Positions 10,656-23,194 of a stretch of 64,000 bases of DNA are shown piece after piece; positions within the stretch are counted from its first letter, which is position 1, and the number at the start of each line of letters is the position of its first letter. This DNA is from Strongylocentrotus droebachiensis. Lineage: Eukaryota; Echinodermata; Echinoidea; Camarodonta; Strongylocentrotidae. Location of the stretch: contig JAVYIG010000416.1 of the NCBI GenBank assembly GCA_035222895.1, forward strand, positions 1-64,000. Reading direction: 5' to 3'. The translations under genes were made by a program, and so were the position numbers. A model generated the notes under the pieces. It ran no database searches. It was not told the DNA's origin and saw only the letters and a program-made list of their open reading frames with translations.

Positions 10656-10705
10656 CCATCTTGTTGAAGGTCCTCTCTTTTTGTTGATGACTTTCAACAA
10701 GATGG
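10656..10705. repeat. 17-bp stem hairpin
   Basis: CCATCTTGTTGAAGGTC (10656-10672) pairs with GACTTTCAACAAGATGG (10689-10705) with one G·U pair and a 16-base loop. The stem is too short for a typical animal pre-miRNA. It could be a degenerate foldback element. Confidence 0.7.
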
Positions 10706-10904
10706 ATTCATTCTTCCCCCGCCCCAAGAAATCATCTTAGTAACACTGACATCCCTCTTCCAAAAGTATACTCCCCCTTTTCAGCCCGTTCAGACTAATG
10801 GAAAATATAAGAAATGCCTAATGAAACATATAAGTAAAAACAAAACGTTGTACAAAGAATCACAGTATTGTGAAAGAGGCATAGGAAAGATAAGATAACT
10901 TCAC

Positions 10905-11165
10905 TGTTTAAAAAAGTGGCATACGAGGGAGCTAATTTTGATGAGGTAAGTTGCCATGACAGCTGGCCAATCATTGGTGCCCTTTCACAACAAGTCCCGC
11001 CCACTAACAGATTTTCATAATTTATAAAGTTTTTGTTTGAAACTATGCTCAAACATGCACTTCACTATATATATACCATATTTTGTAATATGACATTTCA
11101 ATATACAACATTTAGACTGGACAAAATAATTGTACTTATCGTATAGCTAAACAGTTTTCATACAG
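10905..11165 (+). repeat. Interspersed repeat R2, copy 1
   Basis: Words such as 'tggccaatcat', 'cccgcccac', 'tttgaaactatgctcaaac' and 'cgtatagctaaa' recur, in part, at 53.10-53.16 kb (inverted) and 63.0-63.56 kb (same orientation). No coding potential. Confidence 0.55.
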
Positions 11166-11482
11166 CCGTACAATGAATTTTCGTAATCTGAACACAGGTA
11201 CAATGTGTCATCCATTGGTACAGCCAATTAGCTAGATGGCTAACTGACTGGCTACATTAGGTAACCGATGGAGCAAATATTGAACTTTCCCCGCATCGTC
11301 GTTGTAAGAACTGGAGGATCGGGACAGGGACATGACACCGTGATGGAGATGAGAAATCAATAGGTTGTAAGATTGACTTGAAGCGATTGCAAGGGAAGCA
11401 GGAATATTCTGAGTATACTGAGGATTATTCGTCATTATCTTTTGGAAGTAGTGTACCTAGCTGTGAAGTGAAGTCTGTGAAT

Positions 11483-11532
11483 AGCCATCAGGGTGTTAAT
11501 TGATGATATTAACAGTTAACGCCCTTTTGGCT
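11483..11532 (+). repeat. Hairpin family HP, copy b
   Basis: 'agccatcagggtgttaa' pairs with 'gttaacgcccttttggct' around a loop of about 15 bases. The right arm and following 'ttgaaca' match the family. Confidence 0.6.
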
Positions 11533-13315
11533 TTGAACATACATGTAGAAAAATTTAAAAAATAGATAAAGGGGACAAAGAGAGGGGGAATCAAATAGAT
11601 AAGAGGAGCAAATCATGCACCCATCCCCCAATTGAGGGTCTTGTTAATTCACATAAAAAACATCGAGAAGGACCAGTATGGCAGTGTTCCACAACCCCCC
11701 CCCCCCCCCCCCCCCCCCTCCCCCTACGATGTAAGTTCCCCTACACCTCCTTCCATGTTTGGACTTGCATTACACCACTGATTATTGGTAATTGAAATAT
11801 TTTCACATCTCCATAAGATAAACAATAGACCACATCATAAATGTATTTAAATTTAAATTTGTATATACCGGTATGTATTTTAGCTGAGATTCTATAGATT
11901 CTATGAATCGCATACCAGTACACACTAAATCCTTGTTAATGACGCAGCTGCAAAACTGCAGCAGTTTTTTTCATGATGACGTAAAGGGTTATAAATTTCA
12001 CATTTCTGTATATTATAACACAGAGCTCAGTGAATATGTGCAGGACGTTTGTAGAGCGCAGTTGCTATTCATTTACACATTTTAAAAATTGCAGCAGCCT
12101 TTACTTGGTATATATCTGTCAATAATCAATATGCCGATTGCATAAATTACAAACTGTAGTTGTTGCTATGTCGTACAAGCCTCTACAAAATACAAGTCCC
12201 TGTAACTATGAAATTAATTTCTCCTTTTCTTACATGGCCAATCTATTTATCTATTTATTGGTTATATAAACACAGTGATCTTGCAGAACTTAGAAGATGG
12301 CACTTGGCTTTCGATGCATAAGTGATTTAGAGTAAGCCAGGCTGAACTTATAGTGTCATTTCAAGGCTATCTTTAAAGATGAAGGGGGATATACCACCTT
12401 AAATACAACACCCTAACAGAGTTTTGCTGCATGATCGTGACAGATACAAACGTCCAACTCGTTAAGCTGTGTCCTAATTTGGCCCAGAAAAAAGTTGGCA
12501 GGGAAACACTTAAGAGGCCATTAAAGTGTCAGCACAAAGAGAGATTAGCCTACAAATTCAAATCTGGGATCGTCACACGACTTCGGTATTTGCAGATGAG
12601 CGGTAAATTGGTAAAAGTGTATCACAGCTAATGAACAGGAGATTGGGCTGGAGGGATGGTGAAAACGTCAAGAGTCTAGATTAGCTGTAAATGTTAACCT
12701 ACTTTTTTTATCTGTGTCTCAAGGAATAAATGAATAAGAGAACGAGAGATTAACTGGTCATGTTGTAAATCAAATAGAAAAACCTATGTTAAGACCAAAG
12801 TAAGCTTTAAAAAGTTCTTTGAATAATACAAGTGGTTCATTACTACACTAATTAAGTATTAAAGCAGACTGTGTTTCATTCAAGTAGTGTCAATTGGCCT
12901 AAAATTAAAAAGAAAGTTAATATTCTATGTCAATTGTTTGCTGAACAGAAATGCCAAGTCAATATCATATTTCAAATCTTTAATGCATCAGAAAAAAATC
13001 ATGAAGACGTCATTTCCCTTCACTTTTTCGTCATTGCCTTGAATATGCAACATCAAAAAAAAAAGTAAAGGGTGATGTTGTACACTAGTTGTTCATACTA
13101 TTACAGTTTCTTCTACAATATCTCTACAAAATACAGGTATATATATATAATCAAGAGTGATTTCATTATAAATGTTGTATATTTGAATATTATGTATGCA
13201 CTACTTGTTTATTTTTTGTTTCATCTCATAATTAAGTTACTGTTTATGGTTCATGAACTCTTGCATATAAATGGCCTAGATTTTGCCTGCATATATACGT
13301 CTGTGCAAACAACAC
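11533..13315. other. AT-rich spacer with 24-base poly-C
   Basis: No gene is seen. An uninterrupted C run of 24 bases occupies 11695-11718, followed by CCCCT. The rest is AT-rich with scattered short open frames. Confidence 0.5.
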
Positions 13316-13320
13316 ATATG

Positions 13321-13605
13321 CAGGAGAGAGAGATGGAGAGAAAGGCAGAGAGGGAGAGAGAAAGGCAGAGAGGGAAAGAGAAGAGAGGAGAAAGAGAGAG
13401 AAATAGGGGTGGAGAGGAAGATATAGAGATAGACAGCAGGGAGAAAGTGAAAGGAGACACACAGAGAGAAGGAAAGAGTGGCAGAAAGAGAGAGGGGAGA
13501 GGCAGAAAGAGAGAGGGGAGAGACAGTGAACAGAAAGAGAAAGAGACAAGAAGATCGAGATGAGGAGGGGGATGGTGGAGAGGGAAAGAGAAAGAGAAAG
13601 AGACA
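13321..13605 (+). repeat. (GA)n-rich tract
   Basis: About 285 bp of GAGA, GGAGA and GGCAGA repeats. Arg/Glu-rich and Ser/Leu-rich open frames on both strands are artefacts. Confidence 0.92.
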
Positions 13606-13985
13606 TCAGTTAAATCTATCCGGCACGGATGCCACACAGATTTCATCCGTTGTACAATCAATACCCCAGGACAATTCCGCGCAATTTCCGTCTTTATTAA
13701 GCAAATTTCCTTCGTCTTAGCTGGCAGAGTAGAGAAATTTGCCCTTGGAAATCACGCTACAGGATTCTGCCCTTGAAACTCTTCCCAGTGTCATCATCAG
13801 CAGATGTTTGTGGTGTTGATACCGTGTAGACCAAGGACTTGAGTAAGGTGAAGAGGGCTATATAAGTTGCATACAAATCAATGATTAGCTATGGCCCCAT
13901 TCACACTCTTGCAAATTACCAAAAAACATATATTCCAAAAGATATTTTTAGTATTAATATTGTGCATATTTAAGGGTTCTGTTAA

Positions 13986-14190
13986 CTCTTATCCTGCCAC
14001 AGGGCTAATCCCCCCAGTGCCAGATTTATAACGAGATAATCGGATTAACGCGATGGTACTAACAATAGCGCGTGCAAAACACTAGGCACAGTCCAATGGG
14101 CATGAACAATAACTGCTATTACGAATGTTTGCTAGCATGCAAGAAGCAGCGTAACAATAGCGTGCACGCAGCCTCATGGCAGGCTATGAG
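13986..14190. mobile_element. TTAA MITE family C (205 bp)
   Basis: TTAA (13982-13985) plus CTCTTATCCTGCCA at the left matches, inverted, TGGCAGGCTATGAG plus TTAA (14191-14194) at the right with a few mismatches. The interior is GC-richer with repeated 'aacaatagcg' words. Only one copy was noticed. It shares the TTAA flank with families A and B. Confidence 0.6.
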
Positions 14191-14621
14191 TTAATACCTC
14201 TCTCATAAGCCAGTTAGAATACTATACCCAACATAATATAGCTGTCTGCATTCTATAAAAGAAGAGAGTTACACCAAAATCAATTCATATCCAATGGATA
14301 AGACGCTGTAGGAATTGTCCTGCATCAAGTTAAAATTACAAGAATATTGCCTCCTTGTAAAGTGCTCATACCAGGGATTATGTCATCTCCCTGCTCATAC
14401 CCAGCACAGGGTGCTAAAGGCTTTTCAATATTATTCCAGCTTTAGCTGGGCTGCTAATTTCAGAGGTCACAACATTCTAGCAAACTCCTTCTAGCAATCT
14501 ACTTCTTTCTACCGACCCATTCTGGTGATATGTGAGGAGAGTGGCTACGGTAGGCTATTAATGTCTTGCTAAAACATTAGCCACGCTGGGAGTAGGACAT
14601 TACAGCTTTACAAAAATGAGC

Positions 14622-14690
14622 CGAGCAAGGGATTTGAACCCCTGACCTTTCCATCTCCAGCCAAGTGTTTAACCTCTCCAGAACACTCAT
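14622..14690 (-). mobile_element. tRNA-derived SINE head
   Basis: The minus strand carries a B-box-like GGGGTTCAAATCCC and, about 40 bp upstream, the stretch 'gagaggttaaacacttggct' where an A-box would sit, as in a tRNA-derived pol III promoter. There is no folded cloverleaf or anticodon arm good enough for a functional tRNA. Confidence 0.6.
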
Positions 14691-14699
14691 GCTATTGTT

Positions 14700-15505
14700 A
14701 CAGCCTCGAAAGTTCCTTTCAAATGTTTAAGTCCATATTCATCTAAAGTCATGGACAGAATATCAAAATATCTGGCATCAACAAAAAGTGAACAAAATAT
14801 GAGACTGTAAAATACTGAACAAGTTGGAATTAATTTCCATATTTTGCTACTTATGTTCTAAAAGGGCCTAATATAATTTCAATCAAGATCAGTTGATATT
14901 TAGCCTTATTCAGGAAGCAGAAATCTATTTCGTTTGATTTACATTATAACAATTATGTTATAACGAGAGATACTATAGATGCAACATAAATTGTTGCGTA
15001 CGTCTATGGGAGCTAATTAGGGAGTCGTAGAGTCTAACACGGTGTGAGGTGACAAATTATTGATTTTGTGTGAGCGTTGCGGTGGAAGAAATAGAACGAG
15101 AGACCATTTAAATGGGTTATTTTGATTAATACAGCATGACCTCGTCAATTGGAATTACAAAGCTGTGTTTGCACAATATAAACAAATCGTAGCTAATTAA
15201 GTTTGGATGGTGTTTTGGTAGAGATTGGAATGTGAACAGTATGTGAGATAATAGGTAGCTGTATTCCTAATGGATCGAAATGTTGGACTACTGCTAGGTT
15301 GGGATGACTAAAGGATATATTATTTATGTTGTATAAATTCATTAAATTATATTTATTCCCATATATAAAAACACAGATCATGAAAAATAAGTAACGTAAA
15401 AATAGCCATAATAAATTACTTCAACATTTCAAATTGGATGCTGAATTTGCTCTATGGCCATCTCTCAGCTCACAACCTCCTCCACTAATTGAATTTCTAA
15501 TTCCA
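14700..15505. other. Spacer without visible gene
   Basis: AT-rich sequence with no recognised repeat. Short open frames only. Confidence 0.4.
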
Positions 15506-15510
15506 ACCCC

Positions 15511-15718
15511 AGACCCAACTCAAACCTAACCCTAATTCCAACATTTGATCTAACCTAAACAGCAATCACATCTCTTACCCTAACAGCAACCCTTTTACTT
15601 ACACACACAGCCAGAGACCCAACTAAAACCTAACCATAAGCCTAATCCCAACATATAACCTAACCTAGATTGCAATCACATCTCTAAAAACAACCCTTTT
15701 TCTTTGACACACAGCCCG
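15511..15718 (+). repeat. Two-copy tandem repeat, ~104-bp period
   Basis: 'agacccaact…acctaacc…gcaatcacatctct…caaccctttt…acacacagcc' occurs from 15511 and again from 15615. The CCTAA words inside are not a telomeric array. Confidence 0.65.
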
Positions 15719-15719
15719 G

Positions 15720-17025
15720 AGCAAATGTACGCCAAGCAAATGTCAGAATTCCATGTTTGCATGTTTTCTATACATTCAAATTTTCATTTGGGGAATTTCC
15801 CATCTTTGCAAATTTCACAACAGATCATGTTGCCTACAAAAATAATTATAATGAAATAACAACAAACTAATTACACCGAAAATTCAAAATGGTTGCTTGC
15901 AATGTATTGTATTGTTGTTTGAGACAATACAATACATTGTGAAATTGATATCAACAAGAAGAACAGTGTAATATTTAACAACCACGAGGCAAATATATAA
16001 TCAAATTTTTCCAAACAGCGATCAATTTACCCAAATGCCTCTAAGCCCATCCTTTGCTTTGCACAGTCAACTCGAGGCAAGCTTGTCTATTTTTTCCCCA
16101 ATAATTCTCCCCCAGCACCCAATAGCAAATTGATGAAGATATCGTATTTCACTTGTCCGGAGGAAAACAGCAACAAATAGAGATTAAATTGATTGCAGTC
16201 ATTCCCTGTCTTAGCTACTAAACAAAGTTTCAAGCAGGAAAATTCAAAGGAAATGATATAAAAATACTACGGGAGAAGGGGATAAGAACTTATCTTACAT
16301 AAGCTATCATCCCTTTTAGCTATTTTCTTTTAGCCATTTGATATTAATGAAATTTATATCCAGGGACCTGTGCCATTTCAAGGGAATAAAACACAATGAT
16401 GAGGAAAAGATAAGAATAAAACATAAAGCCAGCCATGCCAAACATATAAATACAAAGACAAAGACCCCCTGGAAAAAGAGAAAGGTACGTGTCAATTGTT
16501 TTTAAGGTGATAATTGGAAGTAGGGGAGCATTAAACAAATGGATGGTATTATGCCAGGGGGTGAATGCATTAAAGTCATGTAGTAGTTTAGACAGAGAGG
16601 AGATATGTGAAACATGAATAAAACAACACCCCAGGATCTATGGAATTTGAAATTCAGCAGAATGCTTTTTTTCTCTCTTTCCAGGTTATCATTATTTCTC
16701 TCTGAGCATTCCACTGCATTATCATGAAGAGCACTCGCATTTGACTAATGGGTTGTGTTGTTGTCGTACAAAATGATTATAGATAGTACCGGTAGTTTGT
16801 ATTCTCAAAAAGACACTGGGGATGTATTACCATGAACAGAGCATGGGAGAGTGATTGAATACATAGCAAAGCAGGCAGGAGAGAAAGATAAAGAGACAGA
16901 CAGACGATCAGATAGATAGAGAGCCATGCAGAGAGAGTGGGAGACGGAACATTCACATTAACGAAAACAGGATTAAACTAGAAATGCAATCGTGTCACAA
17001 CGATGTGCGTGCAATGACGCCATGT
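15720..17025. other. Spacer without visible gene
   Basis: AT-rich sequence. It contains a short inverted pair around 15901-15942 ('caatgtattgtattgttg' / 'caatacaatacattg') and GATA/GACA short repeats near 16880-16920. Confidence 0.4.
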
Positions 17026-17034
17026 TTCTACGTG

Positions 17035-17330
17035 TCAAACGAAAGAGCTTCTCTCGGACTATCCAGAGCAATTTGTACGAAGTCTGTAGCTTCTGTGATA
17101 TTGGAGATAGGTAGGACGAAAGAAAGGCCTCAACAGTGACCTTGATGGGATGGTAGTGGCTATGCCTACGAAGCTTGAAAGAAATTTGGATAGGGGAACC
17201 TAGAAAGGGCTCGCAAGCACTGCATGTAAAAACCAATGGGATTTGGTGCATGTTCGTCATTGCAATAAAGATCGTTCTGGGGGCCAAAAGCATGAACCCG
17301 ATATGCCCCATAGACAATGCGTGTAATGCA
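17035..17330 (+). repeat. Repeat R4, copy 1
   Basis: About 290 bp beginning 'cgaaagagcttctctcggac' recur in degenerate form at 18470-18760. Shared words include 'gactat', 'gagataggtagga', 'gaaagaaaggcct', 'gtgaccttgatgggatg', 'ctatgcctacga' and 'cgtcattgcaat'. An open frame of 114 codons lies antisense here. Its counterpart at 18.5 kb is not conserved as protein. Confidence 0.65.
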
Positions 17331-17399
17331 TGGGCGTAAAACGTACAGGATCTGTATTATGACCGGAGTTAAATTGTTTTTTCTCTCTCTCTTTATGTC

Positions 17400-18465
17400 T
17401 CTTTATGGGCCGTATTTGGTATCATTAGAAAGAGAATTTCATGGTTGTTATTGTAAATCACTCTTTTTTTTTCTATGATAATCCTATCGAAACACATGAT
17501 GTAAAATAGATTTATAGAACAAAATGGCGTCTTGAATGGCCCCCTTGACCATTTTCAAAAATCCGGCCAAGAGGTGCCCTGCGTATTGGAACTCGGTATG
17601 CCACTGCAAATTTTCAAGGAAAAAAAAGGACATTTAAGGGGCGAAAAGCAGTCTGAAAAAATGACGTCTAGCTAACCGATACGTGTTAGATTCGGGCGGA
17701 AACTCGGCGGAATTCGTATAGTGACCTTTGTTAAAATGCGATTTAGTCACAATTTTCTATGTGAACATATACTATACTTGGTATCATTCGAAAGGGCACT
17801 TCATTGCGGTCAGTTTGACACAATTGTTATTTGCGCGCAATGTATTGCACGCATAAAACGCGCTATTACGTAATGCATAGTAAATTCATCATTTTGGGCG
17901 ATAACTTTGCGCTGACATATTCGAATTTTACTAAACTTAGCGAACAGTTGTCACGTATATGGATACATGTTTCTGCCAAGTTTCATTGATGTAGGTATAA
18001 CGATCGCCATTTTAGAGCAAGTTGAAGTTATTTCGGAATTTTCTTGAAAATGGCGAATTTGGAGGGTAATTTTCTCAAATTTGGTCAGTGAAAGGGTATA
18101 TAATTTTGTATATGGCTGGAAAGAGCATATCTTCAAGTATCTAAATCCAAAAAAGGGTACGGTTCTGCCAAGCCATTATGGAGATACGGCCACAGAGAGA
18201 AAGCCAATTCCCAGAACTTTAGAGGGCGCTATTTATGTTGTGCAAAGCCATTGGAGCGTGAAATTTAGCATGGCTATGTGCAATTATAAGATAAAGATAC
18301 TGTGAGATTTAAATGCAAAACGGAATTTATATGAGACAGTTATGGCAGTTTTAGATTATTTAGGGGTCAATTTTTCAAGAATTTGAGAGATTGTTGACGG
18401 AGTCGGTTTCAGATTTGAATTTTGAGTATGAAGATGGCATTTTGAAGGGCAGGTTAACCGTCGCA
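17400..18465 (+). repeat. Unclassified repeat-like segment between the R4 copies
   Basis: The word TTGGTATCATT(C/A)GAAAG occurs at about 17416 and 17780 with similar surroundings, and AGAGGGCGC occurs at 18222. The segment is flanked by direct R4 copies about 1.43 kb apart. A 74-codon frame at 18081-18305 has no recognisable domain. This may be the body of an old non-autonomous element, but no ends are defined. Confidence 0.4.
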
Positions 18466-18467
18466 GA

Positions 18468-18760
18468 TTAAAGAACATCTCTTAGACTATCTAGAGGAAT
18501 TTGTTAGAAGTTTGTAGGATCTAGGATAGTGGAGATAGGAAGGAAGAAAGAAAGGCCTTAAAATGGACCAGAAACGGACAAAATGGCGCCTGGACGGTTA
18601 TGCATGAGTGATTTCGAAAATCGAAGAATGTAGTGACCTTGAAGGGATGTTAAAGACTATGCCTATGAAATTTGAAAGGAAAAGGACATGAGGAAAGCAC
18701 CTAACTAGGAATAACAAACACTACGTGCGAAACGAATGCGATTTCCTGACGATGAGGATA
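18468..18760 (+). repeat. Repeat R4, copy 2
   Basis: Direct counterpart of 17035-17330. It additionally carries about 60 bp ('aaaatggaccagaaacggac…') between shared blocks. It ends where a purine tract begins. Confidence 0.65.
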
Positions 18761-19372
18761 AGGATAAGGAAAAGGAGGAAAAGGAGGAAAAGGAGAATAT
18801 TAATGGGGCAGAATGTGAACGAAAACAAGGCAATGACGAAGGTCGTCATTGCAATTAAGAGACAGACCAACACATTTGTGAGAGGAATGAGAAAGAGAAA
18901 AAGTGACAAAGGAAGAGAAAGAGAAAGAAAGAAAGTAAAGGAAGATAGATGGAGAAATGAGAAAGGGAGACGGAGAGGGGAAGGTGGGAAGAACAGACAG
19001 AAGAGAGAAAACAAGGAAAAGATGAGAGGAAGATAGAGAGGAGAGATGATAGACAGAGACAGAGATAGAGACAGGGACAGGGACAGAAAGGCATAGCACG
19101 AGAGAGGGAGACTGAGAGGGGAAGAACAGAGAGAAGAGAGAGAAAGAGACAAAGGTGAGAGGAACATAGACAGAGACAGAGATAGAGACAGAGACAGGGA
19201 CATAAAGGGAAAGAAAGAGACAAAGGTGAGAGGAACATAGACAGAGACAGAGACAGAGACAGGGACATAAAGGGAGAGAAGGAGAAAGGGAGAGAACGAG
19301 AGAGGGAGACAGAGAGGGGAAGATGTGAAGATAGAGAGGAGAGATGAGAGACAGAGAGGGAGAGAACGAAGT
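18745..19372 (+). repeat. ~630-bp purine tract with GACAGA repeats
   Basis: Almost all plus-strand bases are purines, with higher-order repeats of GACAGAGACAGAGATAGA and GAGAGGAACATAGACAGAG. Translations in several frames produce long Ser/Leu/Cys or Arg/Lys/Glu ORFs (up to 202 codons) that are not genes. Confidence 0.92.
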
Positions 19373-19374
19373 AC

Positions 19375-21280
19375 GCCAGGTAGAATGCATGAGGTGCAAA
19401 GTGGTCATAAATCAAATTTATATCAGAAAGATATCAAATCATGATGCTGTCTTTCCCTCCAGCCTGTAAAACAGTGCCAACCATGATAAGGGCAGACCTG
19501 TACATCTACACCATTTCTCTTGTATTCACCTGTATCACATATTTTACATCACTTCCTACATGGTTTTAGAAAGGCAATGTCTGTGTCAAAGAGAGTGTTG
19601 ATTCTGTCAAAGAAAAAAATTATAGTTGACGAGTTTTCTCATTCCTTGTATGTCTGTTTGGAAGAACATCCTAGTTAGAAATATATTCTGAAAAGGGTTT
19701 CTATTTTAGGTTATGAATTTTTGAAAGTTGCAATCACTATAGTTTATGGGCTCGTCAAATTGGCTGAAGCAGTAATGTATCGGTGTCTCTCCCTTAACCT
19801 CCCCCTCTCTATTTCTATCTCTTCCACTCTGTTTCTCACACGCTCTCAATTTCCCTAGCCTAAACTCATATACACCTCCCCATTTCCATCTTTCAGATTC
19901 CATAATCCCTTATGATAAAACATTCATCTTTTCTTACAATTTTTACCACTACTTCATTTTCCTCTATTAAATGCAATATTTTTTCTCTTTCTCTTCCACC
20001 TTTCTACAAGGAGCCTAAAATCTTGGTAATAAACTACAACAGCTTGCAAGCTAATCAACCAAAACATCATTATCTAAAATTCATTCAGGATGCATAGTCC
20101 TGTCAACAAGCAACCTAACCCCAGCCCCATTCAGATGAACATAAGCTATTGTATATTTATACAAATACTGCAAAGGTTTAATATAAATGACCTTTTTTCC
20201 CCTCTATATACGGTATGTTTTAAAACAAAAACAAAGGTCTGAGCATCATTTCAATTAAACACTTGATGATTGATACAAAAATTGTATTTAATTTTTTTTT
20301 AAACATGGATCAATGCCTCTTACAGTTTCTACATACAGGAAGAATTTTTTTTATGGATCCGTGATTGGTTGAATTATATGCATGATTTCATCATGACTGG
20401 TATGTTCAATGAACCAATCAACATCCCCAAATTGCCAATGTGAGATGCTTGTAGGATACTTTACAGGACAGAATGGACGTTTTGCCATTACACACACACA
20501 ATTTTTTTTTTTTTTTGAAAATCATATTTTATTGAGGAAAATCGTACGGTCAAATCGTACTGGTTGGCAGCTCTGCATATTCTTAGCCTGTCTTTTCACC
20601 TTTTCATTATACAATTATACCTTATACGATGTTTCCTTACACAAGCTTTGTATAAATTTTCTTAAGTGTGAATGACCTTCTACTCCCCTCCATGGCAAAC
20701 CCAAGACATTAGAAGCCATCTGCAGGCTTCGTTTAAAATGTCATTTACCTGAAAATCATCCCTACTATCTTTCCCCACTGTTACCCAATACACAGCATGC
20801 CTTAATTGTCAATAGAAGCCTAATGAGTTACCGTATTCATATTTCATAAACCATCTGCAATAGATATTGAGGTGTATCAAAAACCTCTTCAGGTAGAATT
20901 TTAATCATTTTTTTATTAGGAAGGTATGAACTGCAGAATAAGTGTAGGGCCTATTACCATTCTGCCAAAAGAATTTATACACAATTAAAACAAATTATGT
21001 ATTATAAAGAAGATATATAAAAATGATAGACCCTAACCCTTAAACGAACCTATGACTAGTTATAAATTGGATTGAATAAGTTTGCAGGCATACAAAACTA
21101 AATGAAATACAATAATAGTTTACTATATATAACCAACAGTTTTTAATAACCAATAGTGTCTGCTTTTTAAATAAGACTTTTAAATGCAATTTCACAGTAA
21201 AAGGGGATAGGGATATGTTTCAAATTCAAATTTTTCATATGTCTTTCCCATCAACAGACATATACAGGTATGTATACGAG
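19375..21280. other. Spacer without visible gene
   Basis: AT-rich sequence. A short inverted pair, TGATTGGTT / AACCAATCA, lies at 20361-20420. Poly-T of 14 follows a short CA repeat at 20492-20516. Confidence 0.45.
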
Positions 21281-21282
21281 GG

Positions 21283-21337
21283 AGTTGGAGAGAGAAAGCG
21301 AGAGTGAGAGTGAGAGTGAGAGAGAGAGGAAGAAATA

Positions 21338-21379
<42 letters not shown>

Positions 21380-21512
21380 AGAGAGAGGGAGAGAGAGGGA
21401 GAGAGGCAGAAAGAGAGAGGGAGAGAGGCAGAAAGAGAGAGGGAGAGAGGCAGAAAGAGAGAGTGAGAGAGAGAGAGAACGAGAAAAACAGAGAGAGAGA
21501 AAGAGAGGAGGT
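21283..21512 (+). repeat. (GA)n microsatellite with GGCAGAAA interruptions
   Basis: A pure (GA)n core lies at about 21344-21376. A 22-bp unit (GGCAGAAAGAGAGAGGGAGA type) then repeats about three times at 21406-21466. Confidence 0.92.
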
Positions 21513-21514
21513 GG

Positions 21515-22108
21515 GTGTATGAAAACAATTTTTTAAAGAATATTATAACAAAAGGCAGAGAAAAATAGAATAATACTTTTAATAATACTTTCAACATAGC
21601 CAGTCTGGCTGCAAGACACTAATCTGCAATAAGGCACCAATTATTCTGTATTTTAAACATTTCTCTTGTTGAAAGTAATCTATATGCTAATTGGAACTTT
21701 CCATATATTATCATTCAAAAGACATTTTAGATCCTGTAGCTGGAAAGCTCAATTTTTCTGATATAATCTTTCTTTTCATTTGTTTGTCCCATGATGATTT
21801 TCTCTGAAACTAGGAATGGAATAATCTGACATTTGGATGGTTAATTCTTACAAGGCAACAACAATAGATGTAAAGGTACATGAACAACTAACGACTGAAT
21901 TATCCATAGCTATTGTAAATTTGATGTTTTTTGTGTTTTTCATACATCAAGAATGAAAGGTGGACTGGTTTAATTACGGCCTTTGTTGAATGCTTCTAGA
22001 AGTAAGCTTTAATATGTCGTATTCTCCAGGAACATAAATCGGGACAAATTGATTTCTCGCATACTTAAAAAATTACAAAGCTTGGTAAGGGTGTGAATAA
22101 TTTAGTTG
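21515..22108. other. Spacer without visible gene
   Basis: AT-rich, no recognised repeat. Confidence 0.4.
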
Positions 22109-22112
22109 TTAA

Positions 22113-22607
22113 AGGTAATACAAAAGTTTTGGTTTGGGGTCATGATTTTGGTTCAAATGAACATATTAGAATCATATGCGATTTTACAATATTCAATAAT
22201 CATTGTGGCAGTTGAAATCGAGTCTAAAGGGATGGAATCGTAAATAATAAACTCTTTATGTTGTATAGCGCCCTCTCAAGACTGATGTTACTTTAGCTTT
22301 AAAACAATGTATCTGGACCACAATCGACTGATTTCCTATTCCTGTTTGGAAATTATATATCGCAACTACATATTCTGAGATTTTCATGGTCGCAGCTACC
22401 ATCGTACGGCCGTAGGCGCTATTTGAAATATTTGAAATTTACCGGGAGCACCAGTACATTTTTGATTATTCAATTTCTCGAAAGCAGAAGTGTCTTAGGG
22501 GCTAAATTTTCTAGTGCTTATAATACATCCACAGAGGCATCCAAATATAACAAAATGTTAAAGAATTCAGCCAATTTTCAAAATTTCCCAAAACTTTGTA
22601 GTACCTG
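22113..22607 (-). mobile_element. TTAA MITE family B, copy 2 (inverted)
   Basis: Flanked by TTAA at 22109-22112 and 22608-22611. The ends AGGTAATACAAAAGTTTTGG and CCAAAACTTTGTAGTACC are inverted repeats. The whole element aligns to 8691-9193 in reverse orientation, with substitutions and small indels. No transposase. Confidence 0.85.
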
Positions 22608-22611
22608 TTAA

Positions 22612-23190
22612 ACTAAAACATTGATCAATACGCAGAGCTCACTCAGCAGCATTGGTAATGAAAAAGTGTGAAATTGGTCAAACTCATCCATATTCTAAAA
22701 GCGGCACGTTACTCAGTACTGCTGTTTTTTCAGCTTTAAGATGGATTGAAACTTTTGTTTATTTTCCTTTTCCTAAGTGGTATCTTTAGAGGACTAAGAG
22801 TTTGGGACCACGTCAAGTCCTAGATTCATTTGCATTGCATTGATCATGAATAATTCACCTGGGCGATTTAACCATCTGCTTTGATCGAGAGCAAGGGAAT
22901 CCGTAAGAAGGTAAGAAAATTGGACGATACAATATCACTTGTTTCTCTGATAAGACACACAATAACTTTCATAAGTTTTTTGGAAAAGGAATACCTGTAA
23001 ATAAAATCAAAATAAATGAATTGATTGAAAACAAATGTTGATGGATTTGATGCCAAAGATAAATGTGTGTTTGTTTCCCTATCAAGTCTTCCTGTCAGTT
23101 ACTTCATATCTTGTCCTTGCTCGTTCCACCTTGTATCCCCTTACCCCTCTCCCTACCTATTTCACCCTTTGGTTATTTTTGTCCCCTCTC
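22612..23190. other. Spacer without visible gene
   Basis: AT-rich. 'aagaag|gtaagaaaat' near 22905 resembles a donor, but no acceptor-bounded exon precedes it. Confidence 0.4.
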
Positions 23191-23194
23191 GCTA

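Noticed and set aside
15520-15700. CCTAACCCTAA words considered as telomeric sequence
   Set aside because: Only isolated words within a two-copy 104-bp repeat, not a hexamer array.
17035-18760. R4 direct repeats considered as LTRs of a retroelement
   Set aside because: No TG…CA ends, no target duplication, no primer-binding site or polypurine tract placement, and no gag or pol similarity between them.
18721-19415. Overlapping open frames of 160-202 codons on the minus strand
   Set aside because: They coincide with a purine/pyrimidine tract, all frames stay open, and the sequence is only Ser/Leu/Cys/Val.
20361-20420. TGATTGGTT / AACCAATCA inverted pair considered as MITE termini
   Set aside because: Only nine bases pair, the enclosed segment is about 40 bp, and there is no second copy.
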